Shown: in pieces, positions 38,326-49,786 of the stretch
Layout of the letters: each line of letters begins with the position of its first letter
Numbering within the stretch: the stretch's first letter is position 1
Assembly (NCBI RefSeq): GCF_003814515.1
Contig: NZ_RKQJ01000002.1
Span: 310,001 to 374,000 of the forward strand
DNA from: Salinicoccus roseus
GTDB lineage: Bacteria > Bacillota > Bacilli > Staphylococcales > Salinicoccaceae
DNA length: 64,000 nucleotides
Direction of reading: 5' to 3'
Notes under the pieces: generated by a model
Databases searched by the model: none
What the model saw: the letters and a program-made list of their open reading frames with translations, nothing else
Told to the model about the DNA's origin: nothing
Translations under genes and position numbers: made by a program

Positions 38326-39712
38326 GTCTGAAACGCACGCCTTCCTTGGTATCCTCGAGGATGATCCCCTGCGCCTTCAGGTCGTCACGGATTTCATCAG
38401 CACGTGCGAAATCCCTGTTCTTTCTCGCTTCATTCCGTTCTTCAATCAGTGCCTCGATCTCCTCATCAAGCAATACTTCAGCCTCATCGAGCTCGAGGCC
38501 GAGGACTGTGCTGTAGATTTCGAACACTTCGACGAAGCGTTCCAGCACTCCTGTGGATGTCGTATGGCGGCGCAGATATTTGTTCAGTTCGGTCGTGAGG
38601 TCATGCCATGCCGTAATGGCATTTGCCGTATTGAAGTCATCATCCATATGCGCCTCGAATGTCTTGATGTTATCGTCGATGATCTTCAGCATCACCTCGT
38701 CCTCACCGTTGCCTACGGCACTGGCAAGACGTTCCTTTGCCTGCAGGTAGCTGGACTGGATCCGCTTCAGCCCGTTCTCGGCAGCCCCGACCAGTTCCCG
38801 GTTATAGTTGATCGGGTTGCGGTAATGGACGCTGATCATGAAGAAGCGGAGGACATTCGGATTGATTTCCTTGATGATGTCGTGGACCAGGATGAAGTTC
38901 CCGAGGGACTTCGACATCTTTTCATTGTCTATATTGATGTAGCCGTTATGCATCCAGTAGTTTGCGAATGTGCTGTCCGTCATGCACTCGCTCTGTGCAA
39001 TCTCATTTTCATGGTGCGGGAAGGTGAGGTCCTGGCCGCCTGCGTGGATGTCGATCGTATCCCCCAGATGATGGCGCGCCATGACGCTGCATTCGATATG
39101 CCAGCCCGGGCGCCCTTCCCCCCATGGGGCGGACCATTTGATTTCATTCGGCTTGGCCTGCTTCCACAGCACGAAGTCCAGCGGATCCTGCTTCTTCTCC
39201 CCAGATTCAATCCTCGCTCCAACCTTCAGGTCATCCACCGACTGATGGGAGAGCTTCCCGTACCCATCAAAGGAACGTGTCCTGAAATAGACATCGCCGT
39301 CTGATTCATAGGCGTGCCCCTTGTCGATCAGCACCTGTATGAAATCTATGATATCGTCCATGTGGTCCATTACACGTGGATGGTGTGTGGCAGGCTTCAC
39401 GTTCAATGCCCCCGTGTCCTCGAAGAAGGCTTTTATGAAACGGTCGGCGATGACCGGGACCTCCTCCTTCAGCTCGAGTGATGCCTTGATGAGCTTGTCA
39501 TCGACATCAGTGAAGTTGGAGACATATTCCACTTCATACCCTTTATATTCAAGATAGCGGCGTACCGTATCGAATGCAATCGCCGGACGCGCGTTGCCGA
39601 TGTGGATGTAGTTGTACACGGTAGGACCGCACACATACATCTTTACCCTGCCATCCTCCATGGGTTTGAATTCTTCCTTCTGCCGCGTCAAAGAGTTAAA
39701 TATGAGAACCAT
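38318..39712 (-). CDS. cysS: Cysteinyl-tRNA synthetase
   Basis: 464 residues, class Ia. HIGH-type motif YIHIGNARP (~36-45) and KMSKSLGNF (~265-273) bind ATP. The zinc site uses Cys in [18 protein letters not shown] and the HHENE motif. It charges tRNA-Cys. The ATG overlaps cysE by 17 bases with GAGGTAG upstream. It shares the cysteine T-box leader with cysE, so shortage of charged tRNA-Cys raises both. Confidence 0.98.
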   Translation of the reverse strand: MVLIFNSLTRQKEEFKPMEDGRVKMYVCGPTVYNYIHIGNARPAIAFDTVRRYLEYKGYEVEYVSNFTDVDDKLIKASLELKEEVPVIADRFIKAFFEDTGALNVKPATHHPRVMDHMDDIIDFIQVLIDKGHAYESDGDVYFRTRSFDGYGKLSHQSVDDLKVGARIESGEKKQDPLDFVLWKQAKPNEIKWSAPWGEGRPGWHIECSVMARHHLGDTIDIHAGGQDLTFPHHENEIAQSECMTDSTFANYWMHNGYINIDNEKMSKSLGNFILVHDIIKEINPNVLRFFMISVHYRNPINYNRELVGAAENGLKRIQSSYLQAKERLASAVGNGEDEVMLKIIDDNIKTFEAHMDDDFNTANAITAWHDLTTELNKYLRRHTTSTGVLERFVEVFEIYSTVLGLELDEAEVLLDEEIEALIEERNEARKNRDFARADEIRDDLKAQGIILEDTKEGVRFRRG

Positions 39713-40352
39713 TTTCTACCTCGTTTCTGACTTCGTGTCTAAAGTCCTTGATTTCATCTTCCAGTCCGTGGATCATATCGAGAATCGGGTCGGGCAGATC
39801 GGTGTGATTCAGATCCCTGGCGTTCTTGACCTTCTCTCCCGCCTGCTTGACCACATAGCCCGGAATGCCTACAACGGTCGCATCACGGGGTACATCCTTC
39901 AATACTACGGAATTTGCACCGATTTTCGAATTTTCGTGGATGCGTATATTTCCCAGTACTTTGGCACCCGCAGCAATGAGCACATTATCGTCGACGTCGG
40001 GGTGCCGCTTCTGCTCCTCCTTGCCGGTCCCGCCAAGCGTCACTCCCTGGTATATCGTCACATTGTCGCCGATGCGGCATGTCTCCCCTATTACCGTACC
40101 CATACCATGGTCGATGAACAGTCTGCGTCCGACCTGGGCCCCCGGGTGGATTTCGATGCCGGTGAAGAAACGGCTCATCTGGGAAATGATGCGCGCACTT
40201 GTCGTAAACTTCTTCTTGTACAATTTATGGGCAATCAGGTGCGACCAGATGGCATGGAGCCCTGAACAAGTGATAAATACTTCCATGCGATTTTTGGCTG
40301 CCGGGTCCAATTCCAGCACCATATCGATGTCTTCCTTCATTCTATCCAGCAT
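39696..40352 (-). CDS. cysE: Serine O-acetyltransferase
   Basis: 218 residues from the ATG at 40352 ([21 protein letters not shown]), preceded by TGGAGG eight bases upstream; in-frame ATGs further up lie within the leader. A left-handed beta-helix of hexapeptide repeats ([42 protein letters not shown]) makes up the C-terminal half. It makes O-acetylserine from serine and acetyl-CoA, the precursor of cysteine. Controlled by the upstream T-box. Confidence 0.97.
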   Translation of the reverse strand: MLDRMKEDIDMVLELDPAAKNRMEVFITCSGLHAIWSHLIAHKLYKKKFTTSARIISQMSRFFTGIEIHPGAQVGRRLFIDHGMGTVIGETCRIGDNVTIYQGVTLGGTGKEEQKRHPDVDDNVLIAAGAKVLGNIRIHENSKIGANSVVLKDVPRDATVVGIPGYVVKQAGEKVKNARDLNHTDLPDPILDMIHGLEDEIKDFRHEVRNEVENGSHI

Positions 40353-40371
40353 TTCGTCTTCCTCCATTCTA

Positions 40372-40558
40372 ATAAAAATGCCCCTGTCCATTTAGGACAG
40401 AGGCGCATTAAGCACGGTTCCACTCTGCTTGCAGCACATACTGCACTCTCGGTATGTTGAGATTTCCACAGAGGGCAATTCTGATCAGTGACCGGTTATC
40501 CTCACACCTGCCGGATAATCTCTGGTTTCCGTCAAAAGATCATACTCGTTTCTCTGTT
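40372..40558 (-). ncRNA. Cysteine T-box riboswitch
   Basis: The leader of cysE-cysS. A basal stem ACAGAG/CTCTGT encloses an internal loop with AGTA on one side and GAATTGCC on the other; the latter presents the specifier TGC (40477-40475), a cysteine codon. The conserved T-box GTGGAACCGTGC (40423-40412) can pair with the tRNA acceptor. It is followed by the terminator GCCTCTGTCC / GGACAGGGGC with a T-run. Uncharged tRNA-Cys should favour readthrough. Confidence 0.93.
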
Positions 40559-40564
40559 CTAACA

Positions 40565-40593
40565 ATCATAATGGATTCCGCCCCATGCTGCAA
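40565..40593 (-). promoter_or_regulatory. Promoter of the cysE-cysS T-box transcript
   Basis: TTGCAG (40593-40588), a 17-base spacer and TATGAT (40570-40565) on the minus strand. It lies just after the gltX stop, placing the start of transcription at the 5' edge of the T-box. Confidence 0.75.
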
Positions 40594-40606
40594 CTGGTTT
40601 GCCCGG

Positions 40607-42058
40607 CTACTTCAACTTTCCGATGCGCACCAGTGCCTTTTCCCTGCCGATCAGTGAGATGGTCTCCGGCAGCTCCGGACCCTTCGTCTGGCCTGTCACG
40701 GCCACGCGGATCGGCATGAAGAGCTTCTTGCCCTTATAGCCGGTCGACTTCTGGACTTCCTTGATTGCCGCCTTGATGGCTTCTGGGGAGAAATCATCCA
40801 TCATGCTGAACTTCTCATGCAGGGCTGCCATCAGTTCAGGGATGTGTTCCTGTGCGATGACTTCGTTCGCCGCTTCGTCAAATTCGATATCATCCTTGAA
40901 GAACTGCTCGGACAGGGTCGTGATCTCCCCTGCAAAGCTCATCTGCTCCTGATAGAGCGCTACGAGCTTGCGGGCCCAATCCAACTCGGCTTCGGAGGCG
41001 TTCTCTTCAACAAGTCCCTCCTTAACAAGATGGGGAAGTGCCATCTGGAAGACCGTTTCAGTATCCTTTTCCTTCATGTACTGGTTATTGATCCAAGTCA
41101 GCTTCTGCTTGTCGAAGAACGCCGGGGACTTGGACAGCCGCGTCTCATCAAACAGCTTGATGAATTCCTCCTTGGAGAAGATCTCCTCTTCTCCTTCAGG
41201 CGTCCAACCGAGCAGCGCGATGAAGTTGAACAGGGCCTCAGGCAGATAGCCGAGATCCTTGTACTGCTCGATGAACTGGATAATCGAACCATCGCGCTTG
41301 GAGAGCTTCTTCTTGTTTTCATTGACGATGAGGGTCATATGGCCGAACTTCGGCTCTTCCCAGCCCATCGCCTGATAGATCATCTGCTGTTTTGGTGTAT
41401 TGGAGATATGGTCATCCCCGCGCAGTACGTGGGAGATCTCCATCATGTGGTCGTCGATGACGACAGCGAAGTTGTACGTCGGTACGCCGTCCTTTTTGAC
41501 GATGACCCAGTCCCCGATACCGTTCGATTCGAATGACACTTCACCTTTTACGATATCCTCGAATACGAAGGTCTCATCCTTCGGCACACGGAAACGGATG
41601 CTTGGCTGCCTGCCTTCATCGATGAAGGCCTGCTCCTCCTCTTCCGTCAGGTTCGCATGCTGGCCGCCGTATCTCGGCATTTCACCGCGGGCGATCTGCG
41701 CTTCCCGCTCCGCTTCCAGTTCTTCCGATGTCATATAGCACCGATAAGCTTTACCTTCCTCCAGCAGCCTGTCGATGATCGGCTTGTAGATGTGCTGGCG
41801 TTCCGACTGGCGGTACGGTCCGTATCCTCCATCCTTATCCACACTCTCGTCCCATTCCAGACCGAGCCACTTCAGATAATGGAGCTGGGACTCTTCACCC
41901 GCTGCCACATTCCGCGCACTGTCCGTATCTTCGATCCGGATGATGAAATCTCCGTCATAGCGACGGGCAAAAAGATAGTTGAACAATGCCGACCGCGCGT
42001 TACCGATGTGCAGATATCCTGTCGGACTTGGTGCATACCTCACTCTTACTTTATCCAT
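40607..42058 (-). CDS. gltX: Glutamyl-tRNA synthetase
   Basis: 483 residues, class Ib. The ATP motifs [16 protein letters not shown] (~10-25) and KLSKRDGS (~250-257) are intact. It charges tRNA-Glu and, in most Bacillota, also tRNA-Gln for GatCAB conversion. GAGGAATAAC precedes the ATG two bases after ispF, so it may be transcribed with yacL-ispD-ispF. The anticodon-binding C-terminal helices fill residues ~330-480. Confidence 0.98.
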   Translation of the reverse strand: MDKVRVRYAPSPTGYLHIGNARSALFNYLFARRYDGDFIIRIEDTDSARNVAAGEESQLHYLKWLGLEWDESVDKDGGYGPYRQSERQHIYKPIIDRLLEEGKAYRCYMTSEELEAEREAQIARGEMPRYGGQHANLTEEEEQAFIDEGRQPSIRFRVPKDETFVFEDIVKGEVSFESNGIGDWVIVKKDGVPTYNFAVVIDDHMMEISHVLRGDDHISNTPKQQMIYQAMGWEEPKFGHMTLIVNENKKKLSKRDGSIIQFIEQYKDLGYLPEALFNFIALLGWTPEGEEEIFSKEEFIKLFDETRLSKSPAFFDKQKLTWINNQYMKEKDTETVFQMALPHLVKEGLVEENASEAELDWARKLVALYQEQMSFAGEITTLSEQFFKDDIEFDEAANEVIAQEHIPELMAALHEKFSMMDDFSPEAIKAAIKEVQKSTGYKGKKLFMPIRVAVTGQTKGPELPETISLIGREKALVRIGKLK

Positions 42059-42060
42059 TG

Positions 42061-42543
42061 TTATTCCTCCACTTTTTCAATTAGAACTACCGCTTCAGAA
42101 GCGATGCCTTCGCCCCTGCCTGTAAAACCGAGCTTTTCCGTAGTTGTCGCCTTAATATTAACATTTGAAAGATCCGTCTTCAAAAGGGAGGCGGCAACAT
42201 CCCGCATATCATCGATGTGCGGCCTGAACTTGGGACGCTCCGCCATGATGACTGCATCGATGTTCCCTATCCTGTACCCTTTTTTGACCATCATCTCGAC
42301 CACTTCAGAAAGCAGCACTTTGGAATCCATATCCTTGAACGCCGCATCCGTGTCCGGGAAGAACTTGCCGATATCCCCGAGAGCCAGGGCCCCGAGGATG
42401 GCATCCGCCATCGTATGGAGCAGCACATCCGCATCCGAGTGTCCCTTGAGTCCACGGTCATGGGGAATCTCGATGCCACCGATGATCAGCGGCCGGCCTG
42501 CTTCGAACGCATGGACGTCAAATCCGTGACCAATCCTGAGCAT
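42061..42543 (-). CDS. ispF: 2-C-methyl-D-erythritol 2,4-cyclodiphosphate synthase
   Basis: 160 residues from the ATG at 42543 ([11 protein letters not shown]); an ATG nine bases earlier overlaps GGGAGTGA. Zinc ligands appear in GHGFDVHAF and the [10 protein letters not shown] motif; the C-terminal [16 protein letters not shown] is conserved. Fifth step of the MEP isoprenoid pathway. S. aureus uses mevalonate and lacks it, so this lineage differs. The gene lies directly after ispD. Confidence 0.97.
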   Translation of the reverse strand: MLRIGHGFDVHAFEAGRPLIIGGIEIPHDRGLKGHSDADVLLHTMADAILGALALGDIGKFFPDTDAAFKDMDSKVLLSEVVEMMVKKGYRIGNIDAVIMAERPKFRPHIDDMRDVAASLLKTDLSNVNIKATTTEKLGFTGRGEGIASEAVVLIEKVEE

Positions 42544-42544
42544 G

Positions 42545-43222
42545 TCATTCACTCCCTTTCTTCATAATGGATTCAGCGACCTTCAGGTCTTCTTCAGTCG
42601 TTATTTTAATATTATCATAAGTCGACGCCGTCACGTGGACCCTTTTCCCGAGTGCTTCCACCATCATCGAGTCATCCGTCACGGAAAGGTTCTTCTCCGC
42701 CGCATTCTGATATGCACGCATGAGCAAATCATATTGGAAAGCCTGCGGTGTATGGACCGCGATGACCGACGCACGGTCGATCGTCTCTTCCACTTCGTCC
42801 CCGGATATACGCTTCAGCGTATCCTTCGGCTTTACGCCGCAGATGACTGCCTGATGCATTTCGACCGACGCCTTCAGATCATCCAGCGTATGCTGGCTGA
42901 CGAAGGGCCTCGCCCCATCATGTACAAACACATAGTCTGCAGGTTCGATGGCCCCGAGGACATTATGGATGCTGTGCTGGCGTTCCCTGCCGCCTTCATG
43001 GATGCCTTTGACCTTGGTGCATCCCTGAAGCATCTCCCATAGTGTGTCCATTTCCCCCTTGCGCCCAGCAAGATGGATGGCTTCACAGTCGGGGTCTGCT
43101 TCAAATTTCTCTACAGTCATCCGGATGATCGGGGTGTCCCCCAACCTGATGAAAACCTTATTGTAATCCATATGCATTCTGCTGCCCATTCCGGCAGCCG
43201 GAATTATTACTGTATATTTCAT
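42545..43222 (-). CDS. ispD: 2-C-methyl-D-erythritol 4-phosphate cytidylyltransferase
   Basis: 225 residues. The N-terminal nucleotidyltransferase motif is AAGMGSRM; the catalytic lysine region and [10 protein letters not shown] and [10 protein letters not shown] motifs follow. It makes CDP-methylerythritol in the MEP pathway. TarI (CDP-ribitol) is a close relative, but the adjacency to ispF settles the call. It overlaps yacL by four bases. Confidence 0.95.
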   Translation of the reverse strand: MKYTVIIPAAGMGSRMHMDYNKVFIRLGDTPIIRMTVEKFEADPDCEAIHLAGRKGEMDTLWEMLQGCTKVKGIHEGGRERQHSIHNVLGAIEPADYVFVHDGARPFVSQHTLDDLKASVEMHQAVICGVKPKDTLKRISGDEVEETIDRASVIAVHTPQAFQYDLLMRAYQNAAEKNLSVTDDSMMVEALGKRVHVTASTYDNIKITTEEDLKVAESIMKKGSE

Positions 43223-44274
43223 TTCCTTCTCACTTTCCTAGCGAATACGATGCGCCCGGAATTTGTCTGGAGCACACTTACCACCTCTACTTTGACGGTC
43301 TTATTTATAAGGGACCTGCCTTCTTCAACCACGACCATCGTACCATCTTCAAGGTAGCCGACCCCCTGGTTCTCTTCTTTGCCCGTCTTCGAGATCAGCA
43401 GATTGAATGTGTCGCCCTGGATGACGACGACTTTGATTGCCTCGGACAGCTGATTCACATTGAGGACCGGGATCTGGTGCAGCTGGCATACCTTGTTCAG
43501 ATTATAATCGGTGGTGATGATGGCACCCTGTTCCGCTTTCGCAGCTTCGATCAGCTGATGATCGACATCAAGCTTGTCGTAATCGACCGGCATGATGGTG
43601 ACATTATCACTCTGCTCCTGCAGGGTGTTCAGCATATCCAGCCCCCTCTGCCCCTTGTCCCTTTTGATCGGGTCTGTAGCATCGGCAATGAGCTGGAGTT
43701 CATCCAGCACGAACTGCGGAATCACGAGCTCCCCTTCGATGAACCCCGTCTTTGCCACATCCACGATCCTTCCATCTATGATGGCACTCGTATCGAGGAA
43801 CTTACGCGGAATCCTCTTCTCCTCTTCCTGGGATTTCGAAAAATTGCCGGGAAGGAAATCCAGAACTTCACTGAACTTCTTGAGCCCGATCTGGAACCCG
43901 AGATACCCCAGTATCACAGCCAGTATGAAGGGAATGATATCGCCGATCAGAGGAATGTCGATGGCATTGATCAATAGGGAAATTAAGACAGCAATTAAAA
44001 GGCCGACGATCATTCCTAGTGTGGCGGACACAATCTCTGCAAGGCTGCGGTTCAGGATCAGGGCTTCGCTCCTCCGGATAAGCGATTCGACCTTCGGCAC
44101 CGTCCACAGGAAGAGGAGGAGAAACAGCAGCAGCCCGGCAAGGCCATGAACCAATACATTATCGATCACCATCGGCAGATCGAACGGAAGCAGCTGGAAG
44201 AGCGTCGGCATGAGCCAGACGCCGAGTGAAACCCCGATAAGTACGTACAGAATATAAAGCAGATACTTCAACAT
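43219..44274 (-). CDS. yacL: PIN/TRAM-domain membrane protein (YacL)
   Basis: 351 residues. Four transmembrane segments fill residues 1-125; a PIN nuclease domain spans ~150-270 (FLDTSAIIDGRIVDV, with acidic residues also in TTDYNLN); a TRAM domain ends the protein (~285-345). This layout is shared by YacL of Bacillus and relatives. The PIN fold suggests RNA or DNA cleavage at the membrane, but no substrate is known. GGGGAGGTG precedes the ATG. Confidence 0.92.
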   Translation of the reverse strand: MLKYLLYILYVLIGVSLGVWLMPTLFQLLPFDLPMVIDNVLVHGLAGLLLFLLLFLWTVPKVESLIRRSEALILNRSLAEIVSATLGMIVGLLIAVLISLLINAIDIPLIGDIIPFILAVILGYLGFQIGLKKFSEVLDFLPGNFSKSQEEEKRIPRKFLDTSAIIDGRIVDVAKTGFIEGELVIPQFVLDELQLIADATDPIKRDKGQRGLDMLNTLQEQSDNVTIMPVDYDKLDVDHQLIEAAKAEQGAIITTDYNLNKVCQLHQIPVLNVNQLSEAIKVVVIQGDTFNLLISKTGKEENQGVGYLEDGTMVVVEEGRSLINKTVKVEVVSVLQTNSGRIVFARKVRRK

Positions 44275-44289
44275 GGATATTCACCTCCC

Positions 44290-45663
44290 CTACTTCTTGA
44301 TTGCGGCTTTCAGCGCATCCTTCAAGGTGCGGACGCTGATGACCTCGATGCCTTCCGGCACCTCCAGTCCACTCATGTTCGACGCCGGGATGATTGCACG
44401 GTTGAAGCCGAGCTTCGCCGCCTCCTGGAGCCTCTGTTCAATCTTGGTTACACGTCTGATCTCACCGGTCAGCCCGACTTCACCGATGAAGCAGTCGTCG
44501 CCGCGCACCTGTGCGGCCTTGAAGCTTGAAGCGATGCTGACGATGACGCTGAGGTCGACTGCCGGTTCATCCAGCCGGGCGCCCCCAGCGACCTTGATGT
44601 AGGCATCGTGCTGCTGCATGAGCAGCCCTTCACTCTTCTCCAGCACCGCCATCAGAAGCGACAGACGGTTCTGGTCGATGCCTGTGGCCATGCGCCGCGG
44701 GTTATGGAAGTGCGTCGGTGTGACGAGTGCCTGGACCTCAACCAGCAGCGCCCGCGTTCCTTCCATGGTGGCCACTATGGCCGATCCGGGGGTATTCTTC
44801 GAGCGTTCCTCGAGGAATACCTCCGATGGATTGAGCACCTCCTTCAGCCCTTCGCTCTTCATCTCGAACATGCCCATTTCATTCGTGGAGCCGAAGCGGT
44901 TCTTGACCGCCCGGAGCATCCGGTACGTATGATGCTGATCCCCTTCGAAATAGAGCACCGTATCCACCATATGCTCGAGCATCCTCGGCCCTGCAATCTG
45001 TCCCTCTTTGGTCACGTGGCCGACGATGAAGGTGGCGATGTTGCCGCTTTTCGCGATGTTCATCAGGCTCTGTGTACACTCCCGCACCTGCGAAACACTG
45101 CCGGGGGCGCTTGTCACATCCGGGTTGAATACGGTCTGGATGGAGTCGATGATCAGGAAGTCCGGATCCAGCCGCTTGATCTCGTCATGGATGTAGAAGA
45201 GGTTCGTTTCACTGTAGACGTTCAGCTGGTCGCTTCCTTCGGTCAGCCGGTCCGCACGCAGCTTTATCTGCTCCAGTGATTCCTCACCGGAAACATACAG
45301 CACTTCGTGGTTCTGGGACAGGGTCAGCGCAGTCTGGAGCAGAATCGTCGACTTCCCGATTCCGGGGTCACCCCCGATCAGTATCAGGGAGCCATCGACG
45401 ATGCCGCCGCCGAGCACCCGGTCGAACTCGCCGCTCTGGGTCAGCGTCCTCGGTGTGTTGCTTTTGTTTACGCGTTCAAGCTTCCGGCTGCGCTGGCGGC
45501 CTTCTGCCTCAGGCTTGCCGAATGTTCCCCTGCCCTTGGTCTCCTTGTGGACCAGTTTCTCCTCCATCTGGTTCCATGCACCGCAGTTTGGACATCTGCC
45601 CATCCATTTGGGCGACTCATGTCCGCACGCCATACACTCGAAAATGTTTTTCGTCTTTGCCAT
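44290..45663 (-). CDS. radA: DNA repair protein RadA
   Basis: 457 residues: an N-terminal C4 zinc finger ([19 protein letters not shown]), a RecA-like ATPase with Walker [11 protein letters not shown], the RadA-specific KNRFGSTNE motif, and a C-terminal Lon-protease-like domain (~285-450). It promotes branch migration in recombination and helps natural transformation. It follows clpC in the classic order; the disA gene that Bacillus places after radA is not here. Confidence 0.97.
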   Translation of the reverse strand: MAKTKNIFECMACGHESPKWMGRCPNCGAWNQMEEKLVHKETKGRGTFGKPEAEGRQRSRKLERVNKSNTPRTLTQSGEFDRVLGGGIVDGSLILIGGDPGIGKSTILLQTALTLSQNHEVLYVSGEESLEQIKLRADRLTEGSDQLNVYSETNLFYIHDEIKRLDPDFLIIDSIQTVFNPDVTSAPGSVSQVRECTQSLMNIAKSGNIATFIVGHVTKEGQIAGPRMLEHMVDTVLYFEGDQHHTYRMLRAVKNRFGSTNEMGMFEMKSEGLKEVLNPSEVFLEERSKNTPGSAIVATMEGTRALLVEVQALVTPTHFHNPRRMATGIDQNRLSLLMAVLEKSEGLLMQQHDAYIKVAGGARLDEPAVDLSVIVSIASSFKAAQVRGDDCFIGEVGLTGEIRRVTKIEQRLQEAAKLGFNRAIIPASNMSGLEVPEGIEVISVRTLKDALKAAIKK

Positions 45664-45764
45664 GTCTAGAGACTCTCCTGTAATTTGAATTTATTATTAA
45701 TATTGTATAACTATTACCTATGATTTTAAAGCGGAACCTCATTGCAGCCCGAGGCCCCATGATG

Positions 45765-45792
45765 AAAAAACCGGGATGGTTTCCCATCCCGG
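45765..45792 (-). terminator. Terminator of the ctsR-mcsA-mcsB-clpC operon
   Basis: CCGGGATGG-GAAA-CCATCCCGG followed by six T on the minus strand, just after the clpC stop. radA is therefore mostly expressed from its own promoter. Confidence 0.93.
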
Positions 45793-45805
45793 CGTGCCAC
45801 TCCTT

Positions 45806-48244
45806 CTATTCCACTGCAACTTTTTCTTTCGTGCTTACATTGAATTCGTCATCCTTGTAGTCGATTGTGACGACTCTGCCTTCGAGTTCCTCGCCGGAAA
45901 GCAGGGATTCACTGAGCGTATCTTCGATATGACGCTGGATGGAGCGTGCGAGTGGACGCGCACCATATTCAGGGTCATATCCTTCCTCGGCAATCTTTTC
46001 GGTGGCCGACTCGGTGACTTCAAGATGGATATCCTGATCGCTCAAACGCTCTGTCAGCTGATTGATCATGAGCGTCACGATTTCTTTGAGGTGTTCCTTC
46101 TCGAGGCTGTGGAAGACGATGATATCGTCCACACGGTTGATGAATTCCGGACGGAAGCTGTTCTTCAGTTCCTTCATCATCGTATTTCTGATCGTGTCGT
46201 AGTCCTGGGACTGCGCCGTCGTACCGAAGCCTGCAAACTTGTTGTCCCTGAGCTCCTGGGCACCGACGTTCGATGTCATGACGATGATCGTGTTCCTGAA
46301 GTCGACGGTGCGTCCATTGGAGTCCGTCAGACGTCCGTCATCCAATACTTGCAGCAGCATGTTGAAGACGTCCGGGTGAGCCTTCTCGATTTCATCGAAA
46401 AGCACGAGTGAATAAGGTTTCCTCCTCACTTTTTCCGTCAGCTGGCCGCCATCATCATAGCCGACATAGCCCGGTGGTGAACCGACGAGACGGGAGACGG
46501 AGTGCTTCTCCATGTACTCGCTCATGTCGACGCGGATCATCGCATCCTCTTCGCCGAACATCGCTTCGCTGAGTGCCCTGGCAAGCTCCGTCTTACCGAC
46601 ACCCGTCGGACCGAGGAAGATGAAGCTGCCGATTGGACGCTTCGGATTCTTGAGTCCGGCGCGTGCCCTTCTGACCGCTTTCGAAATGGAAGCTACGGCG
46701 TCTTCCTGACCGATGACGCGGTCATGCAGGATGGACTCCAGGTTCATCAGCCTCTCCGACTCGTCCTCTGCAATCTTGGAGAGCGGGATGCCTGTAATGC
46801 TGCTGATGACAAGTTCTATATCACTTCTCGTTACAGACTGTGATGCCTGTCCCTGTTCCTTCTTCCAATTGTCTTCACGCTTCTTAAGCTCATCTTCAAG
46901 CTTCGTCTGCTGATCCCTGTAGTTCGCCGCTGCTTCAAACTCCTGGCTCTGTACGGCTGCGTCCTTCTCCTTCTTGATGGCTTCGAGCTTGCCTTCAAGA
47001 TCCTTCAGATCCGGTGGGGACGTATAGCTTCTGAGCCTCACTTTGGATGACGCTTCATCAATCAGATCGATCGCCTTGTCCGGCAGGAACCTGTCCTGGA
47101 CATAGCGGTCACTCATGACCGCTGCCGCTTCCAGCGCCTCATCCGTGATGGTAATCCTGTGGTGTGCTTCATAGCGGTCGCGGAGACCCCTCAGAATGAG
47201 TATCGCATCCTCGACATTCGGCTCATCCACCTGTACGGGCTGGAAACGGCGCTCCAGTGCCGCATCCTTTTCGATGTGCTTGCGGTATTCATCAAGCGTC
47301 GTCGCCCCGATGCACTGCAGCTCGCCGCGTGCAAGTGCAGGCTTCAGGATATTGGAGGCATCGATTGCACCTTCGGCGCCGCCGGCCCCGATCAGTGTAT
47401 GCAGCTCATCGATGAACAGCACGACGTTGCCGGCCTTATGGATCTCCTCCATCACCTTCTTCATGCGTTCCTCGAATTCACCACGGTACTTCGTGCCTGC
47501 CACGACGGTCCCCATGTCGAGTGACATGACGCGCTTGTCCTTCAGTGTCTCCGGCACTTCGTTTTTGATGATCGCCTGGGCAAGGCCTTCGGCAATCGCC
47601 GTCTTGCCGACACCAGGTTCACCAATGAGTACCGGGTTATTCTTCGTCCTTCTGCTCAGCACCTCGATCACACGGGTGATCTCCTTGGATCTGCCGATGA
47701 CCGGGTCGAGCATTTCATCACGGGCAATCTGCGTAAGGTCGCGGGCCAGTGAATCCAGGGTTGGTGTATTGTGGTCCTTCTTCATGCCGTCCTTCTGCTG
47801 GAATGACTCAGGGTTGCCGAGCATCTTGATGACTGCGGCACGGGCCTTCGTGATGTTCAGGTCGAGGTTGGAGAGCACGCGTGCGGCCACGCCTTCACTT
47901 TCCCTGATCAGGCCGAGCAGGAGATGCTCCGTGCCCACGAAGTTATGGTGGAGCTTGCGCGCTTCATCCATTGAAAGTTCAATGACCTTCTTCGCCCTCG
48001 GCGTGTAGTGGATGGAAGAGGAAGGTTCACTGCCTTCGTTGATCAGGTTGAACACTTCCTCCTTCACTTTCTCTTCAGTGATGTTGAAGGATTCGAGGAC
48101 CTTCGCGGCAATGCCTTCGTTTTCCTTTACGAGCCCAAGCAGCAGGTGCTCGGTTCCGATATTCGAATGCTTGAGGTTGATTGCTTCTTCCTGTGCATAG
48201 GCCAGCACTTTTTGCGCTCTTTCAGTCAGTCTGCCAAATAACAT
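45806..48244 (-). CDS. clpC: ATP-dependent Clp protease ATPase subunit ClpC
   Basis: 812 residues, class I Clp/Hsp100: N-terminal double Clp repeat (~1-140), D1 AAA+ ([13 protein letters not shown]), a coiled-coil middle domain with UVR-like sequence (~410-480) and D2 AAA+ ([13 protein letters not shown]). The ClpP-docking loop reads KFAGFGT, as in S. aureus ClpC. It unfolds proteins for ClpP with McsB as arginine-phosphorylating adaptor. Last gene of the CtsR-controlled heat-shock operon, starting right after mcsB. Confidence 0.98.
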   Translation of the reverse strand: MLFGRLTERAQKVLAYAQEEAINLKHSNIGTEHLLLGLVKENEGIAAKVLESFNITEEKVKEEVFNLINEGSEPSSSIHYTPRAKKVIELSMDEARKLHHNFVGTEHLLLGLIRESEGVAARVLSNLDLNITKARAAVIKMLGNPESFQQKDGMKKDHNTPTLDSLARDLTQIARDEMLDPVIGRSKEITRVIEVLSRRTKNNPVLIGEPGVGKTAIAEGLAQAIIKNEVPETLKDKRVMSLDMGTVVAGTKYRGEFEERMKKVMEEIHKAGNVVLFIDELHTLIGAGGAEGAIDASNILKPALARGELQCIGATTLDEYRKHIEKDAALERRFQPVQVDEPNVEDAILILRGLRDRYEAHHRITITDEALEAAAVMSDRYVQDRFLPDKAIDLIDEASSKVRLRSYTSPPDLKDLEGKLEAIKKEKDAAVQSQEFEAAANYRDQQTKLEDELKKREDNWKKEQGQASQSVTRSDIELVISSITGIPLSKIAEDESERLMNLESILHDRVIGQEDAVASISKAVRRARAGLKNPKRPIGSFIFLGPTGVGKTELARALSEAMFGEEDAMIRVDMSEYMEKHSVSRLVGSPPGYVGYDDGGQLTEKVRRKPYSLVLFDEIEKAHPDVFNMLLQVLDDGRLTDSNGRTVDFRNTIIVMTSNVGAQELRDNKFAGFGTTAQSQDYDTIRNTMMKELKNSFRPEFINRVDDIIVFHSLEKEHLKEIVTLMINQLTERLSDQDIHLEVTESATEKIAEEGYDPEYGARPLARSIQRHIEDTLSESLLSGEELEGRVVTIDYKDDEFNVSTKEKVAVE

Positions 48245-48245
48245 A

Positions 48246-49280
48246 TTATTCCCCTCCTAGTAATTGTCTCATCAAAGCCGCACGCTCTTCTTCAACAGCA
48301 TGCTCCAAGGACGTGATTTCTATATCTTTTTCATTCAGGCGCATCTTGATGAATGCTGGCTGAATAAGTTGAATCCATTTCTGGAATTGGAAACCTTCCA
48401 GTTCAATCAGATTGAGGTCGGTGCCGAGCTTCAGATCGCTCAGACACTTTGCCGCTTCTTTCAATGGCATCCTGTAGGCATGCTTCAGGAGGCCGTAGGA
48501 GCGGTAGACCGAATCCTTCACTTCGAGAAGATGTTCACTTTCAAGCCATGAGCGCATCTCCATCTCTTCTTCGACAATGCGTTCCTTCAGTTCGTCAAGG
48601 TTGTTGATGATCTCCTCTTCCGTCTGCCCGAGTGTCAGCTGGTTCGACAGCTGGTATATATGTCCGAGCGGGACGGATCCTTCTCCATATATACCTCTTA
48701 ATGTGAAACCGAAACGGCTCAAATTTGCAGACAGCGGCTGGATGCGGCTGCCGAAGGTGAGCGCCGGCAGATGGAGCATCACAGAGGCACGCAGCCCGGT
48801 GCCGACATTCGTCGGACAGGCGGTGAGGTAACCATACTTTTCGTCAAATGCATAATCGACTTCCGACTCCAGCATATCATCGATCGCATCCGCTTTTCTA
48901 TAGAGATCCATCATCGGGAGGCCGACGCCCATCGTCTGGATGCGCAGGTGATCCTCTTCGTTGACCATGATGGAAACGGATTCGTCTTCACTAATATAAC
49001 TGAGCAGCCCCTGCTTCGTAAACAATGGGCTCACCAGGTGCTTTTCGACCAGCAGCGCCTTGTCCTCGAACTGGAGGCCGGACATCTCCACACGCCGGTA
49101 GCCTGTGAGTGTCTTTTCCAGTTTCTCAAGCACCGGCGCAATGGCATCATTTCCCTTCATCATGTATGGGAAGGGCAGATGACTCACGTTACGGGCGAGC
49201 CTCACCCGCGCGGACATTTCAACCGGCAGCTCCTCTGATTCCTGCATCCACGGGCTGATGTGATCATATCCCATCATCAT
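48246..49280 (-). CDS. mcsB: Protein-arginine kinase McsB
   Basis: About 344 residues. Phosphagen-kinase-like fold: [10 protein letters not shown] at the N-terminus and [18 protein letters not shown] in the core, with the arginine-rich nucleotide site. It phosphorylates arginines on misfolded proteins and CtsR, marking them for ClpCP. The start lies among three consecutive ATG codons (49280-49272) after AGGCAGGTG, inside mcsA, so the exact codon is uncertain. Confidence 0.96.
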   Translation of the reverse strand: MMMGYDHISPWMQESEELPVEMSARVRLARNVSHLPFPYMMKGNDAIAPVLEKLEKTLTGYRRVEMSGLQFEDKALLVEKHLVSPLFTKQGLLSYISEDESVSIMVNEEDHLRIQTMGVGLPMMDLYRKADAIDDMLESEVDYAFDEKYGYLTACPTNVGTGLRASVMLHLPALTFGSRIQPLSANLSRFGFTLRGIYGEGSVPLGHIYQLSNQLTLGQTEEEIINNLDELKERIVEEEMEMRSWLESEHLLEVKDSVYRSYGLLKHAYRMPLKEAAKCLSDLKLGTDLNLIELEGFQFQKWIQLIQPAFIKMRLNEKDIEITSLEHAVEEERAALMRQLLGGE

Positions 49281-49782
49281 CACCTGCCTGTTCCAGCGCC
49301 TTGATTTCATCACGTACTACCGCTGCCTCCTCGAACTCCTGCGCTTCGACGAGCTTTGCGAGTTCACCCTTCAGCTGTTCGAGCTGCTTCTTCGTCTTCA
49401 GTTGGGCACGCGCCTTCACAGGCACCTTCCCGACATGCTCCGACTGGTGGGCCTGCACCCGGCTGATGATGTCGGCTGCCTGACTGCCGAAAGTGGTATA
49501 GCAGTCGGGGCATCCGAATTTCCCCATCTGTACGATGGTGTTGATGGTGGACCCGCATGTCGCACACTGCTTCGGACGCCGTTTTGTCTGCTGCAGGGAT
49601 GGGTGCTCGGACAGTGATTTGAGCAGCTTCTGTATGTTGAAGCTGTCGTCCGGATAACTGAAGTCATTCTCGAATGAGGCATTGGCACACTGCTCGCACA
49701 GGAACTTTTCGGTCTTTTCGAAGCCATTGCCCTTTGAGATATGGATCGTTGCCTCTCTTTCGTTGCATGATTCACATTTCAT
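49264..49782 (-). CDS. mcsA: McsB activator McsA
   Basis: 172 residues from the ATG at 49782 (MKCESCNERE), with GAGGAGTG upstream. Four zinc-binding CxxC pairs (CESC, CEQC, CATC, CPDC) fill the N-terminal two thirds; a C-terminal UVR domain (~130-165) is the ClpC/McsB contact. It activates McsB kinase. Starts directly after ctsR. Confidence 0.95.
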   Translation of the reverse strand: MKCESCNEREATIHISKGNGFEKTEKFLCEQCANASFENDFSYPDDSFNIQKLLKSLSEHPSLQQTKRRPKQCATCGSTINTIVQMGKFGCPDCYTTFGSQAADIISRVQAHQSEHVGKVPVKARAQLKTKKQLEQLKGELAKLVEAQEFEEAAVVRDEIKALEQAGDDDGI

Positions 49783-49786
49783 CTCA

